Part shown: positions 1-11,367 of the stretch, piece after piece
Layout: every line of letters begins with the position of its first letter
Position numbering within the stretch: the first letter of the stretch is position 1
Source of the DNA: Gallionella sp.
Lineage (GTDB): Bacteria; Pseudomonadota; Gammaproteobacteria; Burkholderiales; Gallionellaceae
Direction: 5' to 3'
DNA length: 35,131 nt
Assembly (NCBI GenBank): GCA_023259035.1
Contig: JAHFRA010000027.1
Location: 1 to 35,131 of the forward strand
The notes under the pieces: generated by a model
The model's database searches: none
What the model was told of the DNA's origin: nothing
The model's input: only the letters and a program-made list of their open reading frames with translations
Program-made: the position numbers and the translations under genes

Positions 1-660
1 CGTGCCATTCCAGACCATCGGCGCGACACAACTGCCCGCCGTGGAAGCTACGCAAGTGCTTGTGGCTGCATTCCAAACCATCGGCGCGACACAGCTGCCC
101 ACCGTTTGCGCTACACAGGTCGTGCCATTCCAGACCATCGGTGCAACGCAGCTACCCGCCGGGGGAGCTACGCAAGTGCTTGTAGCAGGATCCCACTTTG
201 TCCCTGCCCCACAACTGCCAGCTGTTTGCGCTACACAGGTCGTGCCATTCCAGACCATCGGTGCAACACAATTACCAGTCGTAGAGGCTACGCAAGTGCT
301 TGTGGCTGCATCCCATACCATCGGCGCAACACAGCTGCCAACCGTTTGCGCTACACAGGACGTGCCATTCCAGATCATCGGAGCGACACAACTGCCCGCC
401 GTGGAAGCTACGCAAGTGCTTGTGGCTGCATTCCAAACCATCGGCGCGACACAGCTGCCAACCGTTTGCGCTACACAGGTCGTGCCATTCCAGATCATCG
501 GAGCAACGCAGCTGCCAATCGTTGACGCTACACAGGACGTTCCATTCCAAACCATCGGTGCGACACAGCTGCCAGCTGTTCCGGTACCGCAATTATTATT
601 GGCCGCCGTAGGTATGCAGGTGGTGGATGTTACGCAGGACGTTCCATTCCACACCATCGG
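1..660 (-). repeat. 60-bp coding repeat arranged as a 120-bp higher-order array
   Basis: Near-identical 60-bp units follow each other in frame and encode a 20-residue Cys-containing module. Two variants alternate: one reads WNGT then CVAQT, the other [12 protein letters not shown]. The higher-order period is therefore 120 bp, with the same 20-bp block seen at 1, 121, 241, 361 and 481. From about 540 to 660 the units degenerate. Each unit keeps two Cys and the core GSCVAPM(V/I)W. The array continues past the left edge, so its copy number is unknown. Confidence 0.9.
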
Positions 661-2523
661 TGCGACACAGCTGCCACCTGTTCCAGCACCGCAATTATTA
701 TTAATCGCCGTAGGTACGCATGTCCCACCCGCGTTAGTTCCACTTGTGCAGGATGCCGGATTAGCCGCACAAGCAGCAGCTTGGGTCGCCGATCCTTGCC
801 CGCAAAAATTATTGGCCGATGTGCATATAACACCCACACAGGATGCCGGATTAGCCGCACAGGTAACAGCTTGGGTCGACGATCCTACCCCGCAATAATT
901 GTTGGCCGCCGTACATATAGAACTCGCGCAGGATGCCGGATTAGCCGAACAAGCAGCAGTTTGGGCAGCCGATACTGTCCCGCAATAATTATTGGCCGCT
1001 GTGCAGTTTCCACCCGTGCCAATTCCACTCGTGCAAAATGCCGGATTGCCCGCACAAGCGGCAGCGTTGGCAGCAATACATGCCACATCAGCGGGTGCGC
1101 ATGTCCCGCCTCCCGATCCGGTTCCACAATAATTATTGGCCGCCGCAGGTACGCATGTCACGCCAACTATGCCCAATGTAGCAGCGCAGACCGGATCGGC
1201 CACACAGCTATAAGGTGGTGGCGTGTAGGTCACAGGAGCCGTGTAGCTTGGAGGCGTGTAACTTGGAGCTGCGTAGCTTGGAGCTGTGTAAGTTCCAGGC
1301 GCAGCTCCCACTATTCCGGGTGCACCTGCCGTTCCGAATGTGCCTGCCGCTCCGGGTGTGCCTGCTGTTCCGAATGTGCCTGCCGCTCCGGGTGTGCCTG
1401 CCGCTCCAAATGTGTCTGCTCCGAATGTGCCTGCTGCTCCGAATGTGCCTGCTGCTCCTGGTGTGCCTGCTGCTCCGGGTGTACCTGCCGTTCCAAATGT
1501 GTCTGCTCCGAGTGTGCCGGTTGTTTCGAGTGTGCCGGCTGTTCTGAGTGTGCCTGCTGTCCCGGGCGTGCCCGCTGTTCCGGGCGTGCCCGCTGTTCCG
1601 GGCGTGCCCGCTGTTCCGGGCGTACCCGCTGTTCCGGGCGTACCCGCTGTTCCGGGCGTACCTGCTTCTCCTTTGGGCGCAAGCTGCCCATTCCCTTGCT
1701 CTTTATTCTCTGCACCCTGCTTATCTGCGCCCTGTTTACCTCCGCCTTTTTTCTCTTCTTTTTTCTCTTCCTTGTCACTCTTGGCGGCTTTTTCTTCCTG
1801 CTTGGCTTCGGCCTTTTCTTCCTTGGCTTCCTTTTTCTCCGAGCCTTGCTGTTGTGAACCGTCCTTTTTCTGCTCTTGCTGTGGCTTGGCGTCTGGAGCA
1901 CCCGTTGCTGCTTTTAAAATAAATGCAGGGGTAGGCACAAACTGCATTACACCATTAGGCTTAACCTGCACGGTCTGCCCGGGCGTAGTCACCAATGTGT
2001 GTAACGCACCGCTCGGGTCAAGCGCCGTTACGATATGGCTTCCCTCGATAGTGTAATTAAGCGTTGTGCCGTTGTCCGGCGAGAAATTCAGCACGTTGCC
2101 GGAGCCGCGAATTCCAATGGTCGCACCCGGGGTTTTCATTTTGAATTTATCTTTGTTGAACATGGCAATCGCTCCGGTAAAAGCGCGAAATGTCCCTTTC
2201 ACCAAAGATAAAACACTATTGCTGGATGCATCAGGCTTGCCGCTGTATTGGTACTGATCAATCCGCAATTCCGTATCGGCGCGCACCGCTATGAAAGCGC
2301 CGTCACTCATGCGCAACTGCGCCATCCCGTCTTTACCAGACACAATGGTCTCGCTTGGTTCGATTTCACCACCTTTTTCTGCCTTGCGTTCGCCAGAAGC
2401 GTTTACCACACGCACATCGCCAACCACAAAATTAAATTTACCGGCAGCCGCCAAGCTTTCTGCCATGGGCAGAAATGCAATCAATGCACAAAGTACAAGT
2501 CTATTAAGCAAATTTGATTTCAT
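1..2523 (-). CDS. FecR-domain surface protein with collagen-like and Cys-rich repeats (C-terminus beyond window)
   Basis: The frame stays open for 841 codons from the ATG at 2523 to the left edge, so the end is missing. The start is preceded by AAGAGG about 5 nt upstream. Residues 1-26 look like a signal peptide ending near ESLAAAG. Residues about 28-200 form a FecR-type domain, with the hallmark [13 protein letters not shown] near residue 136. Residues about 206-284 are a Lys/Glu/Gln-rich, probably coiled linker. Residues about 285-408 are a collagen-like Gly-X-Y tract, mostly GTP/GTA. After a short Pro/Tyr stretch come Cys-rich segments (ANNYCG, AANPASC) and then 20-residue repeats of the type [12 protein letters not shown]. 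There is no FecI-type sigma factor or TonB receptor nearby, so a regulatory FecR role is unlikely. A secreted or surface structural role is inferred. It lies 154 bp downstream of the AMIN-TPR-barrel gene in the same direction. The exact function is unknown. Confidence 0.85.
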   Translation of the reverse strand, partial: MKSNLLNRLVLCALIAFLPMAESLAAAGKFNFVVGDVRVVNASGERKAEKGGEIEPSETIVSGKDGMAQLRMSDGAFIAVRADTELRIDQYQYSGKPDASSNSVLSLVKGTFRAFTGAIAMFNKDKFKMKTPGATIGIRGSGNVLNFSPDNGTTLNYTIEGSHIVTALDPSGALHTLVTTPGQTVQVKPNGVMQFVPTPAFILKAATGAPDAKPQQEQKKDGSQQQGSEKKEAKEEKAEAKQEEKAAKSDKEEKKEEKKGGGKQGADKQGAENKEQGNGQLAPKGEAGTPGTAGTPGTAGTPGTAGTPGTAGTPGTAGTPGTAGTLRTAGTLETTGTLGADTFGTAGTPGAAGTPGAAGTFGAAGTFGADTFGAAGTPGAAGTFGTAGTPGAAGTFGTAGAPGIVGAAPGTYTAPSYAAPSYTPPSYTAPVTYTPPPYSCVADPVCAATLGIVGVTCVPAAANNYCGTGSGGGTCAPADVACIAANAAACAGNPAFCTSGIGTGGNCTAANNYCGTVSAAQTAACSANPASCASSICTAANNYCGVGSSTQAVTCAANPASCVGVICTSANNFCGQGSATQAAACAANPASCTSGTNAGGTCVPTAINNNCGAGTGGSCVAPMVWNGTSCVTSTTCIPTAANNNCGTGTAGSCVAPMVWNGTSCVASTIGSCVAPMIWNGTTCVAQTVGSCVAPMVWNAATSTCVASTAGSCVAPMIWNGTSCVAQTVGSCVAPMVWDAATSTCVASTTGNCVAPMVWNGTTCVAQTAGSCGAGTKWDPATSTCVAPPAGSCVAPMVWNGTTCVAQTVGSCVAPMVWNAATSTCVASTAGSCVAPMVWNGT
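1300..1671 (-). repeat. Collagen-like Gly-X-Y tract
   Basis: About 41 triplets with Gly in first position, mostly GTP, GTA, GAA and GTF, are encoded by repeated 9- and 18-bp DNA units. Four defects interrupt the register: two Gly substitutions (Arg and Glu) near 1530, and two places where a triplet loses a residue (ADTF near 1405 and 1505). The block between about 1560 and 1671 is a nearly pure GTPGTA repeat, which suggests recent expansion. Confidence 0.85.
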
Positions 2524-2677
2524 GATGACCTCTTGGCAGCGCAACACCTGGCGGGCGCGGCAAATTTGCCAGCCCCTGATAATTAAACTCGCCGTGCCCG
2601 TTCCGCTTCCCCGCAAGCGGAGAAAACGAAGCGAGGCGGCTCGGCTTGGATTAGCATCTTGCTCCGCGAATTTCATA
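2524..2677. other. Intergenic spacer with short inverted repeat
   Basis: This 154-bp gap separates the two minus-strand genes. It contains a perfect 7-bp stem (TCCGCTT/AAGCGGA) with a 6-nt loop at 2602-2621. No T-run follows on either strand, so it is not a convincing terminator and read-through into the FecR gene is plausible. It could instead be an mRNA processing or stability hairpin. Confidence 0.4.
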
Positions 2678-4543
2678 TTAAAAGTCCCTGCGTACCGAAA
2701 CTGAACCGTCGGTACGTTTGTATTGGTAAAGCGACAAATTGGAATTGTTATTAGTCGAAACAATCGAGCCCTTGATCGTCCACCTCGTCCAAGGGCGTGC
2801 GATAACACCGGTGCTCAGATTCCGCGTCACATCGCGGGCATAAAAATCAACCAGCCCGGATGACCGCGCTCCGGGGCTGTCGTCGTGCCGGACATTCCAT
2901 CCTGCAGTCATAAATAATTCCGTATTGTCCAACGGCGTGAACTGGAGATGCGCAAGCACTCCTGTACCCGTGCGATCCACATTTGCCCCTCCCACGGAAA
3001 GTGGTTGCAGAGCCTTGTCCTTCGAACGATTGAGGTTGGCAAAAATCAACGGCACGAACTTCCCTTCAAAGATGTGCAGCCAGGAAGCGCTAAGCAGCGT
3101 TTGGTTGGTATCCTGTCCCGGAGACATTTGATTGCGTGGCTGGCTGTAATTGGCCGACCAGATCATCTGATCACGAGCACCAAAGCTGCGCTTCCATTCC
3201 GCGCTTAATCCGGCGGTATCCCGATTGCCGTTTGTTCCAAAGCCGCGTTGACGGAACTGCCCAAAAGTGCCCGACAAGCGATAGTTATCGTCACCCTTTG
3301 TCATGGAGAACCCGGCGCGCAAGTCCAAGTTCTGATTGTTCATCGCGGCAACTCTAGCGTAGATCCGCTGGCGGACATCGGCTCCGGCGAACAGCTTGAT
3401 TCCATTTTCTTCACTCACCAAACGGGTAAAATCCACCCCGCCCGACAACCCGGAATACATGGCAGAATAATGCACCGCGCTGCCGGTAGCTATTGCACCG
3501 GGGATGCTAAAAGCCCCGAGCACGCCGCCGGTAAAATCAGGGGTCGCTGCGGTAATATTGCTATCGTTCCCCACGTTGCCCTCCAGATACGCGTTCACCT
3601 GCTGTATCCTGGCGTTACGGCGTTCCTCAATAACCTCCAGGTACTTTTGCACCACCGCCTTCACCTGCTCTGGAGGGCTTTGGGTAAGCACTGTCTCAAA
3701 TTCATTTCTGGCAAGGTCATCGCTGCCCATTGCGAAGAATGCGCGCGCCAAGTCCAGACGCGCGCCCGAAAAGTTTGGATTCACATTCAAGACACGTTCA
3801 AAAGCAATGGTGGCCCGATCCGGCTTGCCGCTATCCAGCGCCGCAATCCCAAACAGATAATCAAAACCGACTTCTCCGGAATAGTCACTCTCTTTTGGCT
3901 CAAGAAGATTATATGCATCCGCCGACTTGCCATTTTTCATCATCGCATCGGCCTCGCGCAACAAGGTTCCAATCGATTCGCTTGGCGGCGTCAATATGGA
4001 TGGCGGCAAGGGTGTCGCCGGCTCTTTTACTTGAACCTCGGCTTCAGCAGACTTGTTCACTTCCTTCACAGCTTTGGCGGGCAGCTTTTGCGCGTCCCGC
4101 TTAATCTCGGCAAGGCGCGACGTACCACCGCCCGCGTCCGCCTTTGCAGCATTAACCTGCACGGCAATCAACAGGCTGCGGCCTTCGATTCTGATGTTAT
4201 TTGGAAGCATTTGATTAAGATAAACAATCAAACGCGTACTCTCACCAGATTGGGAAATACTGGCGCTACGCACACCCGCATCAATGAAATCCCGAGCAGG
4301 CTTACCCAGCCCGTTTGCGGTATCAGGAAAATCGAGCACAATGCGCGGCGGGTTACTGAGAGTAAATCCGGCACCGGCTGGTAAATTGGTCAAGGGCTGC
4401 GCAAATTCAACCTTGATAACCGTTGTGCTGTTACCAACGTCGCTAACATCCAGCGCAATAATGCTGTTCTGCGCATAGACCCCGCTTGCGACCGACATCA
4501 ACCCGAAAAATACCCAGCCGCCTGCCGAAACTGCAAATCTCAT
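2678..4543 (-). CDS. AMIN-domain, TPR and C-terminal beta-barrel outer-membrane protein
   Basis: This 621-residue protein starts with a signal peptide (residues 1-25, ending VYAQ). Residues about 27-130 match the AMIN fold seen in AmiC and PilQ, which binds the cell wall or localises to the envelope (pattern PPRIVLDFPDT, then SGESTRLIVYL). A charged Ala/Lys/Pro linker runs to about 190. TPR-like helices at about 190-320 include DYLFGIAALDSGKPDRA. Residues about 325-621 alternate like a transmembrane barrel and end in RRDF, with the aromatic terminus typical of outer-membrane proteins. TPR plus C-terminal barrel resembles the surface lipoprotein assembly modifier (Slam/DUF560) layout; the added AMIN domain is unusual. 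The next gene downstream is the FecR/collagen protein, so this may export or anchor it. The domain calls are fairly secure; the partner role is inference. Confidence 0.75.
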   Translation of the reverse strand: MRFAVSAGGWVFFGLMSVASGVYAQNSIIALDVSDVGNSTTVIKVEFAQPLTNLPAGAGFTLSNPPRIVLDFPDTANGLGKPARDFIDAGVRSASISQSGESTRLIVYLNQMLPNNIRIEGRSLLIAVQVNAAKADAGGGTSRLAEIKRDAQKLPAKAVKEVNKSAEAEVQVKEPATPLPPSILTPPSESIGTLLREADAMMKNGKSADAYNLLEPKESDYSGEVGFDYLFGIAALDSGKPDRATIAFERVLNVNPNFSGARLDLARAFFAMGSDDLARNEFETVLTQSPPEQVKAVVQKYLEVIEERRNARIQQVNAYLEGNVGNDSNITAATPDFTGGVLGAFSIPGAIATGSAVHYSAMYSGLSGGVDFTRLVSEENGIKLFAGADVRQRIYARVAAMNNQNLDLRAGFSMTKGDDNYRLSGTFGQFRQRGFGTNGNRDTAGLSAEWKRSFGARDQMIWSANYSQPRNQMSPGQDTNQTLLSASWLHIFEGKFVPLIFANLNRSKDKALQPLSVGGANVDRTGTGVLAHLQFTPLDNTELFMTAGWNVRHDDSPGARSSGLVDFYARDVTRNLSTGVIARPWTRWTIKGSIVSTNNNSNLSLYQYKRTDGSVSVRRDF

Positions 4544-4561
4544 GTTCTATTCCCAGTTAAC

Positions 4562-5057
4562 TTATCCCGTAATGCTAAGTATCCCACCCACATATCGCAT
4601 GGTCAATCTCCCAAAAATCAAAGGGGGCGTGTTCGCATTGTTTTTCCAGCGCAATACAACTTCCGCCAGCATCGTCGGCGATAAAACAGACACCCCCTGA
4701 ATTGCTTTCCCGTAAAGTTGGCCGAAATGGATGTGGTCGCCAGTGACCAGTATGTCGCAGTGGTGGAGGATGGCGGCAGCGAGTACCGGCCCGCCCTTCT
4801 CCGGCAGGCTAACCGTATCCGGCAGTAGCGGGTGGCGGGTGCTCATGCCGCCGGGTCTTGATCCCGACAGCCGTCGCATTCAGCACGGGAATCCCGCCAG
4901 GTGTTTTTGCGGCCAAATTGCGCCGCGCTTCCTCAAATACGTAAACATCTGCCCATAGCTCATTTCCGGTGGCCTCGATGAGAGCCAGTAACTGCCTTAC
5001 CGCACCATCAGCACGGGCTGCTGAAAAGAGTATGTTTGCATCCAGGAAAATCCGCAC
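4562..5057 (-). pseudogene. PIN-domain toxin, frameshifted
   Basis: The GTG start at 5057 lies 4 bp after the antitoxin stop. The first frame gives MRIFLDANILFSAARADG, the typical PIN opening with its first catalytic Asp, and continues to about NLAAKTPGGIPVLNA. The expected second half (GGPVLAAAILHHCDILVTGD and a following HFG) lies in a different frame that ends at 4562. The shift falls between about 4810 and 4880. PIN toxins are Mg-dependent RNases, and the metal-binding Asp residues are now split over two frames. It is probably inactive unless the shift is a sequencing error. Confidence 0.75.
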
Positions 5058-5061
5058 TGCG

Positions 5062-5301
5062 TTAATGTGGCCTTGTATTTTTGTTCAGCGTGGCAGCCAA
5101 CTCGGCTTCGGCCTCTTCAAATTCACGCAAGCGCTGCTCGCTGTATAACTCGATGGGCAAGGTAACTGCCGGTCGCAACAAGATGCCCTCGGGTGTTGTT
5201 TCCGCGATCAGCTGATCCGCTGCTGAGAAGCCGAGTGCTTTGCGCAATTTGGCCGGGAGTGTGATGACACCCCGCCCGGTGATAGTCAGTATCGTTTTTA
5301 T
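5062..5301 (-). pseudogene. AbrB/MazE-type antitoxin with lost start codon
   Basis: The frame encodes a swapped-hairpin AbrB/SpoVT DNA-binding domain (TITGRGVITLPAKLRKALG), then a Glu-rich tail that would bind the PIN partner. It ends 4 bp before the toxin start, the usual antitoxin-toxin order. The natural start appears to be the codon at 5301-5299, but it reads ATA instead of ATG. No ATG, GTG or TTG lies between it and the upstream in-frame stop near 5325. The first ATG, at 5247, would remove most of the DNA-binding hairpin. Together with the broken toxin this points to a decayed module. Translation from ATA or CTG at low level cannot be excluded. Confidence 0.65.
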
Positions 5302-5369
5302 GTTTGGCAGTTTTGCAGAAAATCAATAAAACTGTAACGGCAAGTTGACCCGATCTTCCAAAACTCGTG

Positions 5370-8873
<3,504 letters not shown>

Positions 8874-8900
8874 GATGGACAGCCTGAAACAAAGGCGCGC

Positions 8901-8906
8901 ATTATA
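8901..8906 (-). promoter_or_regulatory. Candidate -10 box for mfd
   Basis: The minus strand reads a perfect TATAAT, about 28 nt upstream of the GTG at 8873. No good -35 lies at 16-18 nt spacing, so the call rests on the -10 and its position. It favours the shorter mfd start. Confidence 0.4.
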
Positions 8907-8946
8907 AGCCAAGCGCAACGGCAATCTTTTAATTTACAATCGCGTC

Positions 8947-9627
8947 ATGTCTGAATTTCACGCTTTGGTTCCCGCCGCCGGCTTCGGCGCGCGCATGGGT
9001 AATGGGTTACCCAAACAATACTTGCCGCTTGCGGGCAAGCCGATGGTCTTCCATGCGCTCGATACGCTGTGCTCCTGCCCGGAAATCAGCACGGTGTTCG
9101 TGGTGCTGGCTCCCGAAGATACGCTGTTCCACACTTATGACTGGTCGCGCTTCGGCGACAAGCTGCAGCCGTTGTTTTGCGGCGGCGCAACGCGCGCCGA
9201 GAGCGTGGCGAACGGCTTGCTGGTCTCCGAGCTGGAGCCGGACGATTGGGTGCTGGTGCATGATGCGGCGCGCCCCTGCCTGACGCAGGCGCATCTCGCC
9301 AAACTGATTGGCGAATTGCGCGACGATGAAGTAGGCGGCATTCTCGCCGTGCCGGTGGCGGATACATTGAAACGTGCGGATACCGGGCAACGTATATCTT
9401 GCACCGAAGAGCGCGCGGGTTTGTGGCAAGCGCAGACGCCGCAGATGTTTCGCGCCGGTTTGCTGGCGCAGGCGTTGCAGCAGTGCAGCCATGTCACCGA
9501 CGAGGCATCGGCAATCGAGGCTTTGGGTTTGCGGCCCAAGCTGGTGTTGAGCGAATCGAGCAATTTCAAAGTGACTTATCCGCAGGATTTACTGCTGGCG
9601 GAGTTGCTGTTAAACAAAAATAGGTAG
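8947..9627 (+). CDS. ispD: 2-C-methyl-D-erythritol 4-phosphate cytidylyltransferase
   Basis: IspD transfers CMP from CTP to methylerythritol phosphate in the cytosolic MEP pathway to isoprenoid precursors. The 226-residue protein has the nucleotide-binding [20 protein letters not shown] near the N-terminus, [10 protein letters not shown] in the middle, and AQTPQMFR and TDEASAIE towards the end, all as expected for the family. The length is normal. ispF follows after 27 bp, so the two MEP genes form the head of an operon running through tsaB, rimI and udg. The start ATG is about 70 nt from the mfd start on the other strand, leaving room for divergent promoters. Confidence 0.97.
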   Translation: MSEFHALVPAAGFGARMGNGLPKQYLPLAGKPMVFHALDTLCSCPEISTVFVVLAPEDTLFHTYDWSRFGDKLQPLFCGGATRAESVANGLLVSELEPDDWVLVHDAARPCLTQAHLAKLIGELRDDEVGGILAVPVADTLKRADTGQRISCTEERAGLWQAQTPQMFRAGLLAQALQQCSHVTDEASAIEALGLRPKLVLSESSNFKVTYPQDLLLAELLLNKNR

Positions 9628-9654
9628 GGTGGGCACGTAACAAGGAAAATTATT

Positions 9655-10131
9655 ATGCGCATAGGACAAGGTTTCGACGTTCACCAACTGGTAGAAGGGC
9701 GCAAGCTGATTATCGGCGGCGTGGAAATCCCTTACGACAAGGGACTGCTCGGGCATTCCGATGCCGACGTGCTGCTGCACGCGGTTTGCGATGCGCTGCT
9801 CGGCGCGGCGGCGCTGGGCGACATCGGCAGGCATTTTGCCGATACCGATATGAAGTTCAAGAACATCGACAGCCGCATCCTGTTGCGCGAGGTGATGCAC
9901 ATGGTGCGCGAACAGGGTTTTCGCGTCGGCAATGTCGATGCGACCATCATCGCGCAGGCGCCTAAAATGGCGCCGCATATCGCACGGATGGTGGCGCATA
10001 TCGCCGCCGATCTGCGTGTGGAAAAAAATGCCATCAACGTGAAAGCGACCACCACCGAACAGCTTGGCTGCACCGGGCGTGGCGAGGGGATTGCGGCACA
10101 GGCAGTAGTGTTGTTGCTGGCGGATAATTGA
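9655..10131 (+). CDS. ispF: 2-C-methyl-D-erythritol 2,4-cyclodiphosphate synthase
   Basis: IspF cyclises the CDP-methylerythritol 2-phosphate product with loss of CMP, two steps after IspD. Zinc ligands are visible in GQGFDVHQL (residues 4-12) and [20 protein letters not shown] (near residue 36). The C-terminal [19 protein letters not shown] is the conserved substrate-pocket signature. At 158 residues it has the normal size for the trimeric enzyme. The start has AAGGAAAA upstream. The stop overlaps the start of tsaB (TGATG), which suggests translational coupling. Confidence 0.97.
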   Translation: MRIGQGFDVHQLVEGRKLIIGGVEIPYDKGLLGHSDADVLLHAVCDALLGAAALGDIGRHFADTDMKFKNIDSRILLREVMHMVREQGFRVGNVDATIIAQAPKMAPHIARMVAHIAADLRVEKNAINVKATTTEQLGCTGRGEGIAAQAVVLLLADN

Positions 10132-10835
10132 TGCGCGTTCTGGCACTGGAAACCTCTACCGAATACTGCTCGGTCGCGCTGTGGCTGGACGGCGCGGTTA
10201 TGGAGCGTTGCGAGCTGGCCGGACAGAAACATTCCGAACTGCTGATAGCAATGTTGAATGGGCTGCTCGAGGATGCGGGACTCGGAATCAGGGATATGGA
10301 CGGCATCGCGTTCGGCATGGGGCCGGGTTCGTTCACCGGCGTGCGTATCGCCTGTGGAGCGACGCAGGGCTTGGCGCTTGGCGCAAACTTGCCGGTGGTT
10401 GGCGTGTGCACGCTGCAAGCATTGGCCGAGGCTTCCGGTAGGCCTCGTGTAATCGCCGCGCTGGATGCGCGGATGGGCGAGATCTATCACGCCGCATATG
10501 AAAAGCGTGATGGAATCTGGGTAGCGGTGAGCGAACCGCGCTTATGCAAACCGGAAGATGCGCCGGTGGTTTCGGGCAATGACTGGTTCGGCGCGGGCAG
10601 CGGTTTTGCCGTGCATGGTGAGGCATTGGGCAGGCGATATACCGGGCAGTTGCAGAGCGCGAATGGAGCTGCCGTGCCGCAAGCCGCAGCGGTTGCCGCA
10701 CTCGGCGTGGCGCAATTTGCGCAGGGTTGCGGCATGGATGCAGCGGAAGCCTTGCCGTTGTATTTGCGCGACAAGGTGGCGCTGAAGACTGCAGAACGTG
10801 AAGAAGCACGTTCTGCTTCGGCATGCTTGCCATGA
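10131..10835 (+). CDS. tsaB: tRNA threonylcarbamoyladenosine biosynthesis protein TsaB
   Basis: TsaB is the pseudo-ASKHA partner that binds TsaD and helps form the t6A modification at tRNA position 37. The 234-residue product opens with the typical RVLALETSTEYCSVAL, and has GQKHSELL and the signature GIAFGMGPGSFTGVRI at about residue 57-72. I chose ATG 10131, which overlaps the ispF stop; TTG 10128 is possible but less likely. Its 3' end is followed at once by rimI, a common neighbour order (tsaB-rimI) in Proteobacteria. The C-terminal residues after TAEREEA are poorly conserved. Confidence 0.93.
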   Translation: MRVLALETSTEYCSVALWLDGAVMERCELAGQKHSELLIAMLNGLLEDAGLGIRDMDGIAFGMGPGSFTGVRIACGATQGLALGANLPVVGVCTLQALAEASGRPRVIAALDARMGEIYHAAYEKRDGIWVAVSEPRLCKPEDAPVVSGNDWFGAGSGFAVHGEALGRRYTGQLQSANGAAVPQAAAVAALGVAQFAQGCGMDAAEALPLYLRDKVALKTAEREEARSASACLP

Positions 10836-10869
10836 GTATGCCGAAGAGCACGGTGCGAACGGGCTTGGC

Positions 10870-11367
10870 ATGACTTGGCGCGTCATGGTTCAAGCCGATG
10901 TGGACACCGTGCTGTCCATCGAACAGGCGGTGCAAAGTTTTCCGTGGACGCGCGGTAATTTTTCCGATGCGTTGAACAGCGGCTATATATGCCGCGTGGA
11001 TGAAACTGAATGTGGCGAAATTCGCGGCTATGCGATATTGATGCCGGCGGTGGACGAGGCAGAGTTGCTCAGTATCGGCGTGACGACAGCGCAGCAGCGC
11101 AAGGGGTTGGGACGCGCGATGCTGTCGAAAATGTTGAACGTGGCACGCGACAGGAATATACAGCGCGTGTTTCTCGAAGTGCGCTCATCCAATGTCGCCG
11201 CGATAGCTTTGTACCGCAGCGTCGGTTTCATTGAGGTTGGCTTGCGGCACGGCTATTATCAGAATGCGAATGGCTGTGAGGATGCCATTACGATGGCGTG
11301 TGAGTTGACTCAGCATTTCTCTCTCCCGCGCGCGGGAGAGAGGCCAGGAGAGAGGGAGAATGGATAG
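10870..11367 (+). CDS. rimI: Ribosomal-protein-alanine N-acetyltransferase RimI
   Basis: RimI is a GNAT enzyme that acetylates the N-terminal Ala of ribosomal protein S18 from acetyl-CoA. The acetyl-CoA loop reads QQRKGLGRAML and the C-terminal family motif is SNVAAIALYRSVGF. I start at ATG 10870 (MTWRVMVQADV) because this matches the usual N-terminus; the frame is open further upstream into tsaB. The last about 15 residues ([13 protein letters not shown]) are not family sequence. They are encoded by a palindromic repeat centred near 11330. The stop overlaps the start of udg by 8 bp. Confidence 0.9.
   Translation: MTWRVMVQADVDTVLSIEQAVQSFPWTRGNFSDALNSGYICRVDETECGEIRGYAILMPAVDEAELLSIGVTTAQQRKGLGRAMLSKMLNVARDRNIQRVFLEVRSSNVAAIALYRSVGFIEVGLRHGYYQNANGCEDAITMACELTQHFSLPRAGERPGERENG
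11321..11340. repeat. Perfect 20-bp palindrome at the rimI 3' end
   Basis: CTCTCCCGCG and its exact complement form a gapless 20-bp palindrome, followed by related GGAGAGAGGGAGA sequence. It is translated as the C-terminal tail of RimI (SLPRAGER). The trailing GAGGGAG lies 3-4 nt before the udg ATG and so seems to serve as its ribosome binding site. This looks like a mobile repeat element used as coding and regulatory sequence. Confidence 0.75.

Noticed and set aside
1..660. Regular short repeats at 60/120-bp spacing resembling a CRISPR array
   Set aside because: The units abut each other without unique spacers and are in frame in one long open coding sequence with a signal peptide and a ribosome binding site.
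2..2056. Long plus-strand open frames rich in Gly/Val/Pro/Ala or Cys/Ser
   Set aside because: They are opposite-strand readings of the repetitive FecR/collagen gene and have no ribosome binding sites or domain content.
8874..8924. Longer mfd N-terminus starting at 8924
   Set aside because: The added residues are not Mfd-like and the likely -10 box (8901-8906) lies within them, so a start at 8873 is more plausible.
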